Positions 6,352-15,201 of a stretch of 33,929 nucleotides of DNA are shown here, piece by piece. Position 1 is the first letter of the stretch; each line of letters begins with the position of its first letter. The DNA lies in NCBI GenBank assembly GCA_934271365.1, contig CAKQRI010000021.1, positions 1 through 33,929 of the forward strand, given 5' to 3'. This stretch comes from an uncultured Spirochaetales bacterium. GTDB lineage: Bacteria > Spirochaetota > Spirochaetia > Sphaerochaetales > Sphaerochaetaceae. Position numbers and translations under genes: made by a program. The notes under the pieces are model-generated. The model saw nothing but the letters and a program-made list of their open reading frames with translations. It was not told the origin of the DNA and searched no databases.

Positions 6352-8865
6352 ATGGATTTAGAAGAGAAGGTTTTTCCGATTCTGAGACAGGGTGGAATAA
6401 TGGTTCTGCCAACAGAAGAGAGTGCAAGAGCTCTCGCCCGCTTGTATGTAAAGAGAACAGGAGAAGGGCTTCTTACATCAAGATGCCTTTCATTTGATAC
6501 GTTTTCATCTCTATTCATTCCGGATGATAGGGAGAAGAGGGCAGCTGATGACTTTGATAGGCTCATATTTACAGAGAGCTTCGTAAGCAGGAATGCAGAT
6601 TCTCTTTCTTATTTCTATAACAGTGAATATCCAGAGATAAAGAAAACCCTACCAGCTTTTATCAATAAAATGCTTCCTTCTTTGAATGAGGCTTTTACAA
6701 AGGAAATCAGCAATAAAGCCCTTTTCTTGGATCTTTCGAAGATTATGGAAGAGTATAGAGGATTTCTTGATTCAAATAATCTATATGAATCAGGCTGGGC
6801 CGAATATCAAGATAGAGAGCTTGAAGAAGACTACTATCTATATCATAGCGATGCTTTTCCCAAAGAGCTTAAGCTCCTTGATAAAGTTGGCTCAAATAAG
6901 AGAATACATAAGATAGAGGGGAATAAGGATAGCGGGAAACTTATTGTATATAAAAATGAAGCCCAGGAGATAAGAGTTCTTTTTCAGCAGATAAGAGCTC
7001 TTATTGATAAAGGTATTTCTCTTAATAGGATTGCAATATCCACATCAGCTATTGATCGGATGCGTCCATATCTCGAACTCGAGTCGAGGCTTTTTGATGT
7101 TCCTCTTTATTTTGTTCCAGGCCAGAAAGTCGCGGGGACTCCTCCTGGACGATTTCTGAAGACGATAGGTGATTTATATAATAAGCATTATGAAATAGAT
7201 GTGATGAAGAAGCTTCTTCTAGATCCTGCATTTCCTCTGAAAGATAGAAAGAGTGCATATGATTTCATCACGAAGGCTGTTTCTCTTTCGATTAAGAATG
7301 CGCCTCATGGAGAAAATGATAGATACAGACAGATTGATACAGGTTTTTATAAAGAGCTCAGAAGAAAACTGGATGCTTTGATGACTGAAAGGAATGCAGA
7401 TAAAGTCCTGTTCCGATATGATGCTCTGATGGATGTCCTATTTGGTGATGAAAGGTTCATCAATTCTGAGAGCAATGATAAGGTATATGGCTTTACAGCT
7501 GATAGTCTTACTAGATTTGTTGTAAGGGTAGCTGATCTTGCTGCCGATATCAATAAGCCTTTATTCCCGCTTTTTCTCACATATATTGATAATCTTGTAT
7601 ATGTAGATAGGGATAAGGTAAAAGGAATAAGCGTATATCCTTTTTCTCAGGCAGCAGCAACACCCTATGATTATCATTTCCTTATAACGCTGAATGAGAA
7701 TGAGAGTGCAGCAAGGATAAGAGAAGCTTCCTTCTTATCTGAATATGAAAGAGAGCTTTTTGATGAGAAGGATATAACAGATGCTCTTATTGCATCTTAT
7801 CAGGGAGTAACAGGTACTCTCTACTACAGTACAAGCGAGGATACTTATGCAGGCTATGCTCTTCCGCTTGTATCTCTTATGGATAATGCTCAGCGGGTAT
7901 ATGAAATTCCTGCAGACTCTTATCAGGAGGAAGCATCTTTTAATCGTCATGGTCAGGTTTATCCTCTGCAGAAGAAAGGATTTGATAGAGCCAGAATCAG
8001 TGCTTTGAGGAAATCAAGAAGAGGTTTGGAGATAAAAGGAACAGCTGTTTCCTTTCCTCATCTTTCGTTCTCCAAAATCTCAGAATATGTAAAATGCCCA
8101 TATCGCTATGCTCTGAAGTTCTGCTATGGACTAGATAAAGAACTGCCATATGAGATTGTGCTTATTGATAATCTAGAGGTAGGAAAGCGTCTCCATTCGG
8201 TTCTTGAACGGTTCTTCAGGGCTGGAGAGAGCAATCCTAAGGCTATAAGAGATTATTTCATAACAGAAATGGATGCTTGGAAGGATGGTAAGAAGTACTC
8301 TAAAGATGGAACCCTGAAAGCTATGGAATTCGGTTCGGCATCGGCTTCTGATGAGCTTGTGCTCTACCTGGAAGCTTCATTTCTTGAGAATCTTGAAGCG
8401 GTAGCACACGCAATCCTTGAGAAAAGCGATGCAATAGAGGATGGAAATGAGATAGAGTTCCTTTCTGATTTCGAAGGCTTCTCTCTTAAAGGCATCGCAG
8501 ATATGGTTGCCATTTCTAAGAGCGGGGCAGGTCTTATCATATATGATTTCAAGACGGGACATGCATTCACTAAGAGGGAAATAGAAGAGAAGAAGCTACA
8601 GTTCAGTATCTATAACATGCTTATAAATAGGTCTGAAAGATTTTCTGGAAAGCATGCAGAAGAGGGTGTTTTTGTATTTCTCAGAGATTCAAAGCTTGTT
8701 CCTGCATGGAGCTTTGATACTCAGACTGAGGCAGAAGATGAGAACCTTATCAGGGCTGTCTCTGAAGCTATTCATGACGGACGATGGTCAATGAGCAGCA
8801 ATAGCGATGAATGCAGCTCTTGCGCTTTCAGAGGTCTATGCAGAAGGAAGTTTGTAATACAATGA
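6349..8865 (+). CDS. addB: AddB/RexB-like helicase-nuclease subunit
   Basis: The product (838 aa) has an N-terminal helicase-like region and a C-terminal PD-(D/E)XK nuclease domain (from about 570). The latter contains FSKISEYVKCPYRYALKF, a GIAD strand and the catalytic YDFKTG. Four cysteines (Cys583 and Cys822, 825 and 831) match the iron-sulfur staple of AddB nucleases. With AddA it would process double-strand DNA ends for RecA-dependent repair. It is shorter than typical AddB (about 1,100-1,160 aa), and I see no Walker A motif near the N-terminus (only MVLPTEESARAL), so ATP hydrolysis is probably left to AddA, as in RexB-type subunits. Either of two tandem ATGs could be used. Its stop overlaps addA by 4 nt. 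Confidence 0.82.
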   Translation: MMDLEEKVFPILRQGGIMVLPTEESARALARLYVKRTGEGLLTSRCLSFDTFSSLFIPDDREKRAADDFDRLIFTESFVSRNADSLSYFYNSEYPEIKKTLPAFINKMLPSLNEAFTKEISNKALFLDLSKIMEEYRGFLDSNNLYESGWAEYQDRELEEDYYLYHSDAFPKELKLLDKVGSNKRIHKIEGNKDSGKLIVYKNEAQEIRVLFQQIRALIDKGISLNRIAISTSAIDRMRPYLELESRLFDVPLYFVPGQKVAGTPPGRFLKTIGDLYNKHYEIDVMKKLLLDPAFPLKDRKSAYDFITKAVSLSIKNAPHGENDRYRQIDTGFYKELRRKLDALMTERNADKVLFRYDALMDVLFGDERFINSESNDKVYGFTADSLTRFVVRVADLAADINKPLFPLFLTYIDNLVYVDRDKVKGISVYPFSQAAATPYDYHFLITLNENESAARIREASFLSEYERELFDEKDITDALIASYQGVTGTLYYSTSEDTYAGYALPLVSLMDNAQRVYEIPADSYQEEASFNRHGQVYPLQKKGFDRARISALRKSRRGLEIKGTAVSFPHLSFSKISEYVKCPYRYALKFCYGLDKELPYEIVLIDNLEVGKRLHSVLERFFRAGESNPKAIRDYFITEMDAWKDGKKYSKDGTLKAMEFGSASASDELVLYLEASFLENLEAVAHAILEKSDAIEDGNEIEFLSDFEGFSLKGIADMVAISKSGAGLIIYDFKTGHAFTKREIEEKKLQFSIYNMLINRSERFSGKHAEEGVFVFLRDSKLVPAWSFDTQTEAEDENLIRAVSEAIHDGRWSMSSNSDECSSCAFRGLCRRKFVIQ

Positions 8866-11800
8866 TTGCTTCATTTGACGATATACTCAGATTTACAGGT
8901 AAGAAGTTGTCTGAAGAGCAGAGAAGGGCTGTATTTTCAGATAGGGCTACAATAGTCTCCGCTGGTGCAGGCTCGGGAAAGACTACGGTTCTTTCCCTTC
9001 GCTTTCTGCGCCTTGTTTATCAGATGAAAACAAGCTCTGACAGAATTCTTACCCTCACGTTTACAAGAAAAGCAGCAGCTGAGATGTATGAGAGAATCCA
9101 TGGGCTCCTATCAGCAGCTGCTAAGGAAGATGATAGTGGGTATCTTAAGAGAGAGCTTGAATGCAATTTCCCAAAAGCTCAGATTTCAACAATGGATGGT
9201 TTCTGGACGGAGATTGCAAGAGCAGGAGCCCTTGATTATGGCATAAGCAGGGATTTCTCTCTTCTTGCAAAAGAAGATTCCGATGAGATGATTGAGCGTT
9301 CTCTAGAAGCTTTAAGCGAAGATGATAATGCTTATGAGGGCTATATGTATCTCTCATCTGTTATGAATCCAGAGATGCTTTTAGGCCTACTTTCTGACAT
9401 TTCATATCATATTGATATCCTTACTGACTATAATCCTGAATTTGCTATTTCTTTATATGATAAATTCATATCAGATCTGAAGGATATGGTTTCGGAGAAA
9501 TCAATAGAGTCAATACTTTCTGATATTGAAGAGCTTGGAGATGGCGCAGATCCTTGCAAATCACTTTATAAAGATGAACTCTGGAATGCTATTTCACTAT
9601 GTAAGGAAGGAAGATATTCAGAGCTTCCGCAGTTCAATATCAGAAATAAGCCCAAGGGTGTGGACTGGGAGCCAATCAAAAAAGAAATAAAAGACGAATA
9701 CAGGGTAAGACTTAAGGATTATAAGAAGATAGCACTTCTTGAGAGCAATAGAGAGCAGGAGATTAAAGTTGCTGCTTTCATAGCATGCTTCATCAAGCTG
9801 ATACAGAAAGAGAGGCGCTCTTCATCCATGCTGTCATTTTCTGATATAGAGAGAATTGCAGAGAAGACACTTATAAGCAACCGTGGAATACGAGAGTATT
9901 ATAAGCGAAGATTTGATTACATAATGATTGATGAATTCCAGGATAACAACAGCAAGCAGAAGGACATTCTATATCTGCTATCAGAAGCTCCTGGAAAATT
10001 CTCTAATGGAATCCCAGATGCTTCTTCTCTTGATAAGAACAAGCTGTTCTTTGTTGGAGATGATAAGCAGTCCATTTACAGATTCAGAGGAGCAGATGTA
10101 TCTGTGTTCAATTCGCTGAAAAGAGAAGTTGTTGATAAGATGGGAGGGGACTATCTTTCATTAAGTGCCAATTATCGCTCCGAGCCCAAGCTAGTAGATC
10201 ACTTCAATTCAATATTCAGCAGCGTTTTTGCGAATGATGGACTTAAATGGAAAGATGATGAAGAAGAGCGCATGATTGCATCTTTCAGAGGAGCCGAGCC
10301 TGAGGATTTCTTTGCATCTGCTAGCAGCATCTCAGCAGGAAGAGCAGAGGGTAAAGTTGAGCCAGTGATTGAACTTGATGAACTACCCATTCCTGATTGG
10401 GATAAAGGAGATAAGCCCGATGGCGTTATATCAAAAAGCGATGCTGAGTCTGAATTTATAGCACGCAAGATTGAGGAAATCGTGGCTTCTGATGAATTCA
10501 ATGTCGGAGATAATCGGCCTGCAACGTATGAGGATATTGCTATTTTATACAGTGTCACTAAAGCTCAGATGCCTTTAGAGAAGGCTTTAAGACGCCATAA
10601 TATCCCATATACCGTTATGGAATCCACATCAGTGACAGTAGAGGCTATGGCTTCGGATTTCTATAGCTTCCTTCAGCTGATTGTCTATCCTAGTGATAAG
10701 AAATCCTTCCTTACCCTGCTGAAGTCCCCGTTTGCCCATTTATCTGATAAAGGCCTTCAGGAATTCCTTGGAAATGATGCTGAGACATTCAGAGCATTCA
10801 GCATATCCCCGATTTTTGAGGATAAGGCAGATAAAGCCGCTTATGATAGCCTTTCTCTATTTTACGAAGAAGTGAAGGAGAGAGCAGAGAGTGGAACCAT
10901 TGCTTCTCTTGTTGAAATGCTTTTTTATGATAGCGGATATTATGCATATATCTCATCTGATTCGAGATTATCTGTTTATAAAGAACATTTTGATTATCTC
11001 TGGGCACTTGCGGATAGTGCTGATCAAAGAGGAGAAGGGCTTCCGCTGTTTCTTGACTCCTTAAGACCTCTTATAGGGACAGCTGAAAAGCTTTCTGATG
11101 TGACAATAGAGGCTCTTTCTTCCAGAGGTGTAAGCCTTATGACAATACATAAGTCTAAGGGGCTAGAATTTCCTATTGTCATTCTTGCAGATAGTGCAGC
11201 TGCATCTAGTTCCGAAGAGACGCGCAATTCAATTGTAGATATAGATGGAAATGATAGATTCCTTCTATATGATATAGGCTCTGATGATAATGATGCAAAA
11301 AAACCTCTTGCTGGTTATTTCAATTCATATGAATCAAGGCGCATTGATGCAGAGAGAAAGAGGGTCCTGTATGTTGCCCTTACAAGAGCCATAAATCATC
11401 TGATCATCACAGCTTCTGCATATAGCTTTACCACAAGTGATGAAAAGGATAGCAAGAAGTACTCGCTTTATAGGATTTATAAAGAGGCTCTTGAAAAAGC
11501 AGGCGTGAATATCAGATGCAATCCAATTCCATATTATGAGACATCAGAGCTTGAGAGAGCTGTCCCAGATGCCTATGATGCCTCCTGGTATGGTAGTGCA
11601 GAGGAAGTGAAGCAAGCTGAATATATAGAGGAAAGCATTGGAGTTAAGGAAGCATCTACTGATGATAAAGCATTCTGTCCTGATGCTGAATTCCTTCCAG
11701 ATTTTCCTCTTTCTGTGGATCCTGTCGTTATGGATGGGAATCTGGCAGCTGATTTCGGGACTGTTCTTCATTCTGCGCTTGAAGAGAAGCTTGGTGGTTG

Positions 11801-12209
11801 TAAAATGGTAGAATACTCAAATAGCAGGCTATCTGGTTCTGCTGTAAATGCTATGAATCTCAGTGCTAGGGAAGTTGCAGAGGATTTTACCTCATCTCTC
11901 TTCTATAAACGATTTATTGAAGGCCGAAGAACAGAGACAGAAGTAAGATTCTATTACCCAGGTCCTGATGATATCGTTTTAATCGGCTCTGCAGATCTGA
12001 TTGTCTTTTCTGATGATTATAATCTTGTTGTGGATTATAAAAGTGATCGGTATAGAAATCCAGATATCCATAAAGGGCAGCTTACACTATATGCAGAGGC
12101 TATTGAGAATCTCTATGGAAAACCATGCTATGCAATAATCTGCTATCTGAGGGATTTCTCTCAGGGACCTTTATGGGATAAGAAAGGGGACGTTGTCAGG
12201 TCTATTTAA
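8862..12209 (+). CDS. addA: AddA: UvrD-type helicase with C-terminal RecB-like nuclease
   Basis: The product (1,115 aa) shows all SF1A motifs: Q motif (LSEEQRRAV), Walker A AGAGSGKT (34-41), TLTFTRKAAAEM, Walker B IMIDEFQD, GDDKQSIYRFRGAD, ANYRSE, MTIHKSKGLEFP and RVLYVALTRA. A C-terminal nuclease domain follows (FGTVLHSALEE, a GSAD strand, VVDYKSDR, GQLTLYAEAIE). This is the AddA layout and it sits directly after addB. I chose the ATG at 8862, which overlaps the addB stop as ATGA and has AAGGAAG 11 nt upstream. A longer in-frame extension to 8811 lies wholly inside addB. Its 3' end overlaps the convergent lyase gene by 8 nt. Confidence 0.9.
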   Translation: MIASFDDILRFTGKKLSEEQRRAVFSDRATIVSAGAGSGKTTVLSLRFLRLVYQMKTSSDRILTLTFTRKAAAEMYERIHGLLSAAAKEDDSGYLKRELECNFPKAQISTMDGFWTEIARAGALDYGISRDFSLLAKEDSDEMIERSLEALSEDDNAYEGYMYLSSVMNPEMLLGLLSDISYHIDILTDYNPEFAISLYDKFISDLKDMVSEKSIESILSDIEELGDGADPCKSLYKDELWNAISLCKEGRYSELPQFNIRNKPKGVDWEPIKKEIKDEYRVRLKDYKKIALLESNREQEIKVAAFIACFIKLIQKERRSSSMLSFSDIERIAEKTLISNRGIREYYKRRFDYIMIDEFQDNNSKQKDILYLLSEAPGKFSNGIPDASSLDKNKLFFVGDDKQSIYRFRGADVSVFNSLKREVVDKMGGDYLSLSANYRSEPKLVDHFNSIFSSVFANDGLKWKDDEEERMIASFRGAEPEDFFASASSISAGRAEGKVEPVIELDELPIPDWDKGDKPDGVISKSDAESEFIARKIEEIVASDEFNVGDNRPATYEDIAILYSVTKAQMPLEKALRRHNIPYTVMESTSVTVEAMASDFYSFLQLIVYPSDKKSFLTLLKSPFAHLSDKGLQEFLGNDAETFRAFSISPIFEDKADKAAYDSLSLFYEEVKERAESGTIASLVEMLFYDSGYYAYISSDSRLSVYKEHFDYLWALADSADQRGEGLPLFLDSLRPLIGTAEKLSDVTIEALSSRGVSLMTIHKSKGLEFPIVILADSAAASSSEETRNSIVDIDGNDRFLLYDIGSDDNDAKKPLAGYFNSYESRRIDAERKRVLYVALTRAINHLIITASAYSFTTSDEKDSKKYSLYRIYKEALEKAGVNIRCNPIPYYETSELERAVPDAYDASWYGSAEEVKQAEYIEESIGVKEASTDDKAFCPDAEFLPDFPLSVDPVVMDGNLAADFGTVLHSALEEKLGGCKMVEYSNSRLSGSAVNAMNLSAREVAEDFTSSLFYKRFIEGRRTETEVRFYYPGPDDIVLIGSADLIVFSDDYNLVVDYKSDRYRNPDIHKGQLTLYAEAIENLYGKPCYAIICYLRDFSQGPLWDKKGDVVRSI

Positions 12210-12220
12210 GCGACCTGACA
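12194..12220. terminator. Perfect 9-bp hairpin covering both stop codons of convergent genes
   Basis: TGTCAGGTC (12194-12202) and GACCTGACA (12212-12220) form a perfect stem with a 9-nt loop. The loop holds the addA TAA and the lyase stop begins in it. The position suggests a bidirectional transcription end or mRNA 3'-end protector. No T-run follows on either strand, so it is not a textbook intrinsic terminator. Confidence 0.5.
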
Positions 12221-13434
12221 GCATCTGTTATTCTCTTGAGTGCTTTTAATATGCATTCTCTGGAGGTACCATAATTGAAGCGTACAAAGCCATAATATTC
12301 ATCCCCGAACCAGGTTCCATCATTCATTGCAACTCCAGCTTCAACCCCGAAGAATCTAGATAGGATACCACCTTCATCTCCTCCCTCATATCTTTCTGGA
12401 TCTGATTCAACTTTTTTCCTGACCTTGGCATATATCTCAGTGCAGTCAATGAATGTGACGAAAGAGGCATTTCCATTGGTAAGCTTTAGCTCAGGGCAGT
12501 TCTCTTTTAGGTATGATCTTATAGTATTTGCATTTTCTTCTAGATAAGCACATAGCTTCTTGTTATATTCAATGCCATTCCTATATGCAGCTTCACTTAG
12601 TTCTCCGATGAGGTAGCCTGGATGGCTTACGCATAATGCGGATTGCTTTTTAGTGAATCTTTTCTTCATATCACCATTAGAGAAAACGGCAAAAGCCGAA
12701 TGCTCTCCTGCAACATTGAATGTCTTAGATGGTGCCATGAATGTAATGCAGTTGGCACCTATTGAATCATTAACCTTACCCATTGGAATATGATGAGCAC
12801 TTGGATGCACAAGATCTGCATGGATTTCATCAGATAACACAGGTATATCGAGCTTCTTTGAACATTCAAGAATGAATCTCAGATCTTCATCTGAGAAAAC
12901 AAGTCCTGATGGATTATGTGGAGAGCAGAAGAGTATCATGCTGCATCTCTCTGCATGCTCTTTGAATGATGCATGGTCAAGAGAGAATATCCCATTCTCA
13001 TAATGCAGAGGCATTTCCTCAACTATTCGTCCAGCCTCTTCAGTCAGGGTACGAAATGGCCTATAAGCAGGGGTGGGGACAAGTATTCTATCGCCTTCTT
13101 CTGTGAATAGATCTACAGCGAGTGCAATTCCATGAAGGAGCCCCATTGTAAATACAGCATTCTCTGGGTTTATTGTCCAATTATGCTTTTTTAGAAGCCA
13201 TGAACAGAATAGGCTGTTAAGCTTCGACGAATCTGATGGATAGCCGAAGATTCCATTTTCTGCAATCTCCATTGTTTTTGCTTTTATATGAGGTTCGGGA
13301 AGAAAGTCCATATCAGCAACCCAGAATGGTTCAGCTTCAGGATTTGATGCTATGCTCTCAATTGCTTTCTTATCCCACTTGACGCTGTTTGTCCCTCTTC
13401 TATCTGCAGCAATATCGAAATTTATCGTCTCCAT
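12202..13434 (-). CDS. PLP-dependent C-S lyase/aminotransferase, MalY/PatB type
   Basis: The product (410 aa) is a fold-type I PLP enzyme. The N-terminus (WDKK, then PFWVADMDF) is characteristic of the MalY/PatB cystathionine beta-lyase branch. SPHNPSG is at 171-177, DEIHADL at 202-208, and the PLP Schiff-base lysine is Lys237 in APSKTFN. The likely reaction is beta-elimination of cystathionine or cysteine conjugates to give a thiol, pyruvate and ammonia; some relatives also regulate transcription. It is the last gene of the aroA - aldolase - EFR1 - lyase run and its start overlaps the EFR1 gene by 13 nt. The Shine-Dalgarno is weak (AGGA 13 nt upstream), consistent with coupled translation. 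Confidence 0.85.
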   Translation of the reverse strand: METINFDIAADRRGTNSVKWDKKAIESIASNPEAEPFWVADMDFLPEPHIKAKTMEIAENGIFGYPSDSSKLNSLFCSWLLKKHNWTINPENAVFTMGLLHGIALAVDLFTEEGDRILVPTPAYRPFRTLTEEAGRIVEEMPLHYENGIFSLDHASFKEHAERCSMILFCSPHNPSGLVFSDEDLRFILECSKKLDIPVLSDEIHADLVHPSAHHIPMGKVNDSIGANCITFMAPSKTFNVAGEHSAFAVFSNGDMKKRFTKKQSALCVSHPGYLIGELSEAAYRNGIEYNKKLCAYLEENANTIRSYLKENCPELKLTNGNASFVTFIDCTEIYAKVRKKVESDPERYEGGDEGGILSRFFGVEAGVAMNDGTWFGDEYYGFVRFNYGTSRECILKALKRITDAVRSLK

Positions 13435-14192
13435 AGCTCTGATGTATCCTGTAATCCTTTATACTGGTCTTTAAGCCCTTTGAATGATAATGCATTCTCT
13501 GGACATCTATGGTAGCAGGCATAGCAGCTTATGCATTTACCATCATACTCAATTGTTTCATTCTCTATTTTTATGTTATCCATAGGGCAGATATGGCTGC
13601 AGATTCTGCATGAAGTGCATTTTGATTCATCCAGAGTAAGCATGTTATCTTTTCCCGGATTATTTCTGCGCTTTGAAATAGCTCCGACTGTCCTGGCAAA
13701 AGGAAGACCTTTTGGAAGCTTGATTTCCTCCGCTGTGATCTCCTCGATTATCTTATCAGTCTTGCGCTTCATCTTATTTGCGAATGCCAGTGCTTCCATT
13801 TCAGAAAGCTGTTTCTGCTTCTGCTTCATATATCCATCAGGCATTCTGATGGTAGCTGCATATGATAGGTTCAGACCTATTTTCTGAAGGAGCTTATCAA
13901 AGGAATAGAGATGTGCATATGGGCCGCCTCCATTTGTAGTGAGTGCGAAAATATATCCGATATCACTATTGTCACGGCTAGATAGATAGTCTTCAATGAA
14001 GACCCTTACAGGGTATGGTATTCCTGCAAAATATACAGGGAACATTATGCCGAGTCTATCTATATCAGATGGAAGAGAATCACTTCCGTCGAGAATCTTA
14101 TCAATGAAGTGTATCTCTGCATCTTTGAAGAAATCCGCAACATATAGTGTATTACCTGTTCCGGTAAATAATGCAATCACTGTTCTCTTCAT
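13422..14192 (-). CDS. EFR1-type flavodoxin-ferredoxin fusion
   Basis: The product (256 aa) joins an N-terminal flavodoxin-like domain, with an FMN phosphate loop TGTGNT at 10-15 and the aromatic loop TTNGGGPYAH near 86-95, to a C-terminal pair of [4Fe-4S] motifs: CTSCRICSHICP (Cys192, 195, 198, 202) and CISCYACYHRCP (Cys220, 223, 226, 230). This matches the EFR1-family ferrodoxins, which should pass electrons between FMN and iron-sulfur clusters. The partner enzyme is unknown. AAGGA precedes the ATG by 6 nt. It overlaps the aldolase gene by 4 nt and the lyase gene by 13 nt. No obvious redox partner is encoded in the operon. Confidence 0.87.
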   Translation of the reverse strand: MKRTVIALFTGTGNTLYVADFFKDAEIHFIDKILDGSDSLPSDIDRLGIMFPVYFAGIPYPVRVFIEDYLSSRDNSDIGYIFALTTNGGGPYAHLYSFDKLLQKIGLNLSYAATIRMPDGYMKQKQKQLSEMEALAFANKMKRKTDKIIEEITAEEIKLPKGLPFARTVGAISKRRNNPGKDNMLTLDESKCTSCRICSHICPMDNIKIENETIEYDGKCISCYACYHRCPENALSFKGLKDQYKGLQDTSELWRR

Positions 14193-15199
14193 AAAAATTC
14201 CTTCTCATCAATCTCTCTGATTGTTTTGACTATGTAGTCAGTATCCTCTCTGTTTATGTTCAGGCTTGTGACTATGCGACCCATATCACCTTCTGCCAAG
14301 AATAGTATATCTTTCTTTCTGAAGGCGGCTATTATATTAGCAATTGGATATTGAGAGGTAAAGAAGATCATATTGGTTGAGCTTATCTTGATATCTGCCC
14401 ACCCGGATTCAGAAAGAGCATCTGAAATCCTTGACCTGTTCTCATGGTCTTCTTTAAGCCTTTCCACATTATGCTCAAGTGCATAGATTCCAGCTGCAGC
14501 AAGAAGCCCGATCTGCCTCAGCCCTCCACCTAGAATCTTTTTGCATCTCTTCGCTTTCTCGATGAAGTCACTGTCTGAAGCAAGTATTGAGAATGCTGGT
14601 GCCCCAAGTCCTTTTGATAAGCAGAATGTTATGTCATCAGATGCAGCTGCATATTCTTTGACGCTTATCCCGCTTTCAACAGAAGCATTGAATATCCTTG
14701 CTCCATCAAGATGAACCCAGAGCTTGTTCTCTTCTGCAATGCTCTTTATCTTCTTCATGGTATCAATAGGGTATATAAGACCGGAGGTTGTGTTTTCCAT
14801 CTCTATCATCGAAGTCTCGGACATGTCATAGCTATATCCATGGATTCTTGCTCTTACGCTTTCTGGTCTCAATATTCCATTATCAGATTCTGCATATACA
14901 GGCAGTGTTCCAGATAGCGATGCAATAGCACCGATTTCATGCTGCACAATGTGTGACTCTTTCGCAGTTATGATTTCTTTTCCTCGTCCACCCTTAAGCA
15001 TCATTGGAATCAGATTTCCCATGCACCCAGAGGAGATTAGCAGGGCTTTTTCCTTTCCTGTAATCTCTTCTGCCATTTTCTCTAGTCTGTTTACCGTAGG
15101 GTCCTCACCGTAAACATCATCTCCTACTTCTGCTCTATAAATTGCCTTTCTCATCTCTTCCGATGGAAGGGTAAATGTGTCTGAACGCAAATCGTACAT
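14189..15199 (-). CDS. ltaE: Low-specificity L-threonine aldolase
   Basis: The product (336 aa) begins DLRSDTFTLPSEEMR and continues with GDDVYGEDPTVNRLE, the hallmark start of threonine aldolases. The PLP-binding lysine is Lys196 in CLSKGLGAP, and HLDGARIFNA (163-172) contributes the cofactor-binding Asp and Arg. The enzyme splits L-threonine or allo-threonine into glycine and acetaldehyde in the cytoplasm. AAGGAG lies 6 nt before the ATG. The gene follows aroA with a 2-nt gap and overlaps the next gene by 4 nt, so it is almost certainly co-transcribed with both. Confidence 0.92.
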   Translation of the reverse strand: MYDLRSDTFTLPSEEMRKAIYRAEVGDDVYGEDPTVNRLEKMAEEITGKEKALLISSGCMGNLIPMMLKGGRGKEIITAKESHIVQHEIGAIASLSGTLPVYAESDNGILRPESVRARIHGYSYDMSETSMIEMENTTSGLIYPIDTMKKIKSIAEENKLWVHLDGARIFNASVESGISVKEYAAASDDITFCLSKGLGAPAFSILASDSDFIEKAKRCKKILGGGLRQIGLLAAAGIYALEHNVERLKEDHENRSRISDALSESGWADIKISSTNMIFFTSQYPIANIIAAFRKKDILFLAEGDMGRIVTSLNINREDTDYIVKTIREIDEKEFL

Positions 15200-15201
15200 T
15201 G

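Noticed and set aside
13531..13887. 118-aa plus-strand frame
   Set aside because: Antisense to the Cys-rich half of the EFR1 gene, which is strongly supported by its motifs.
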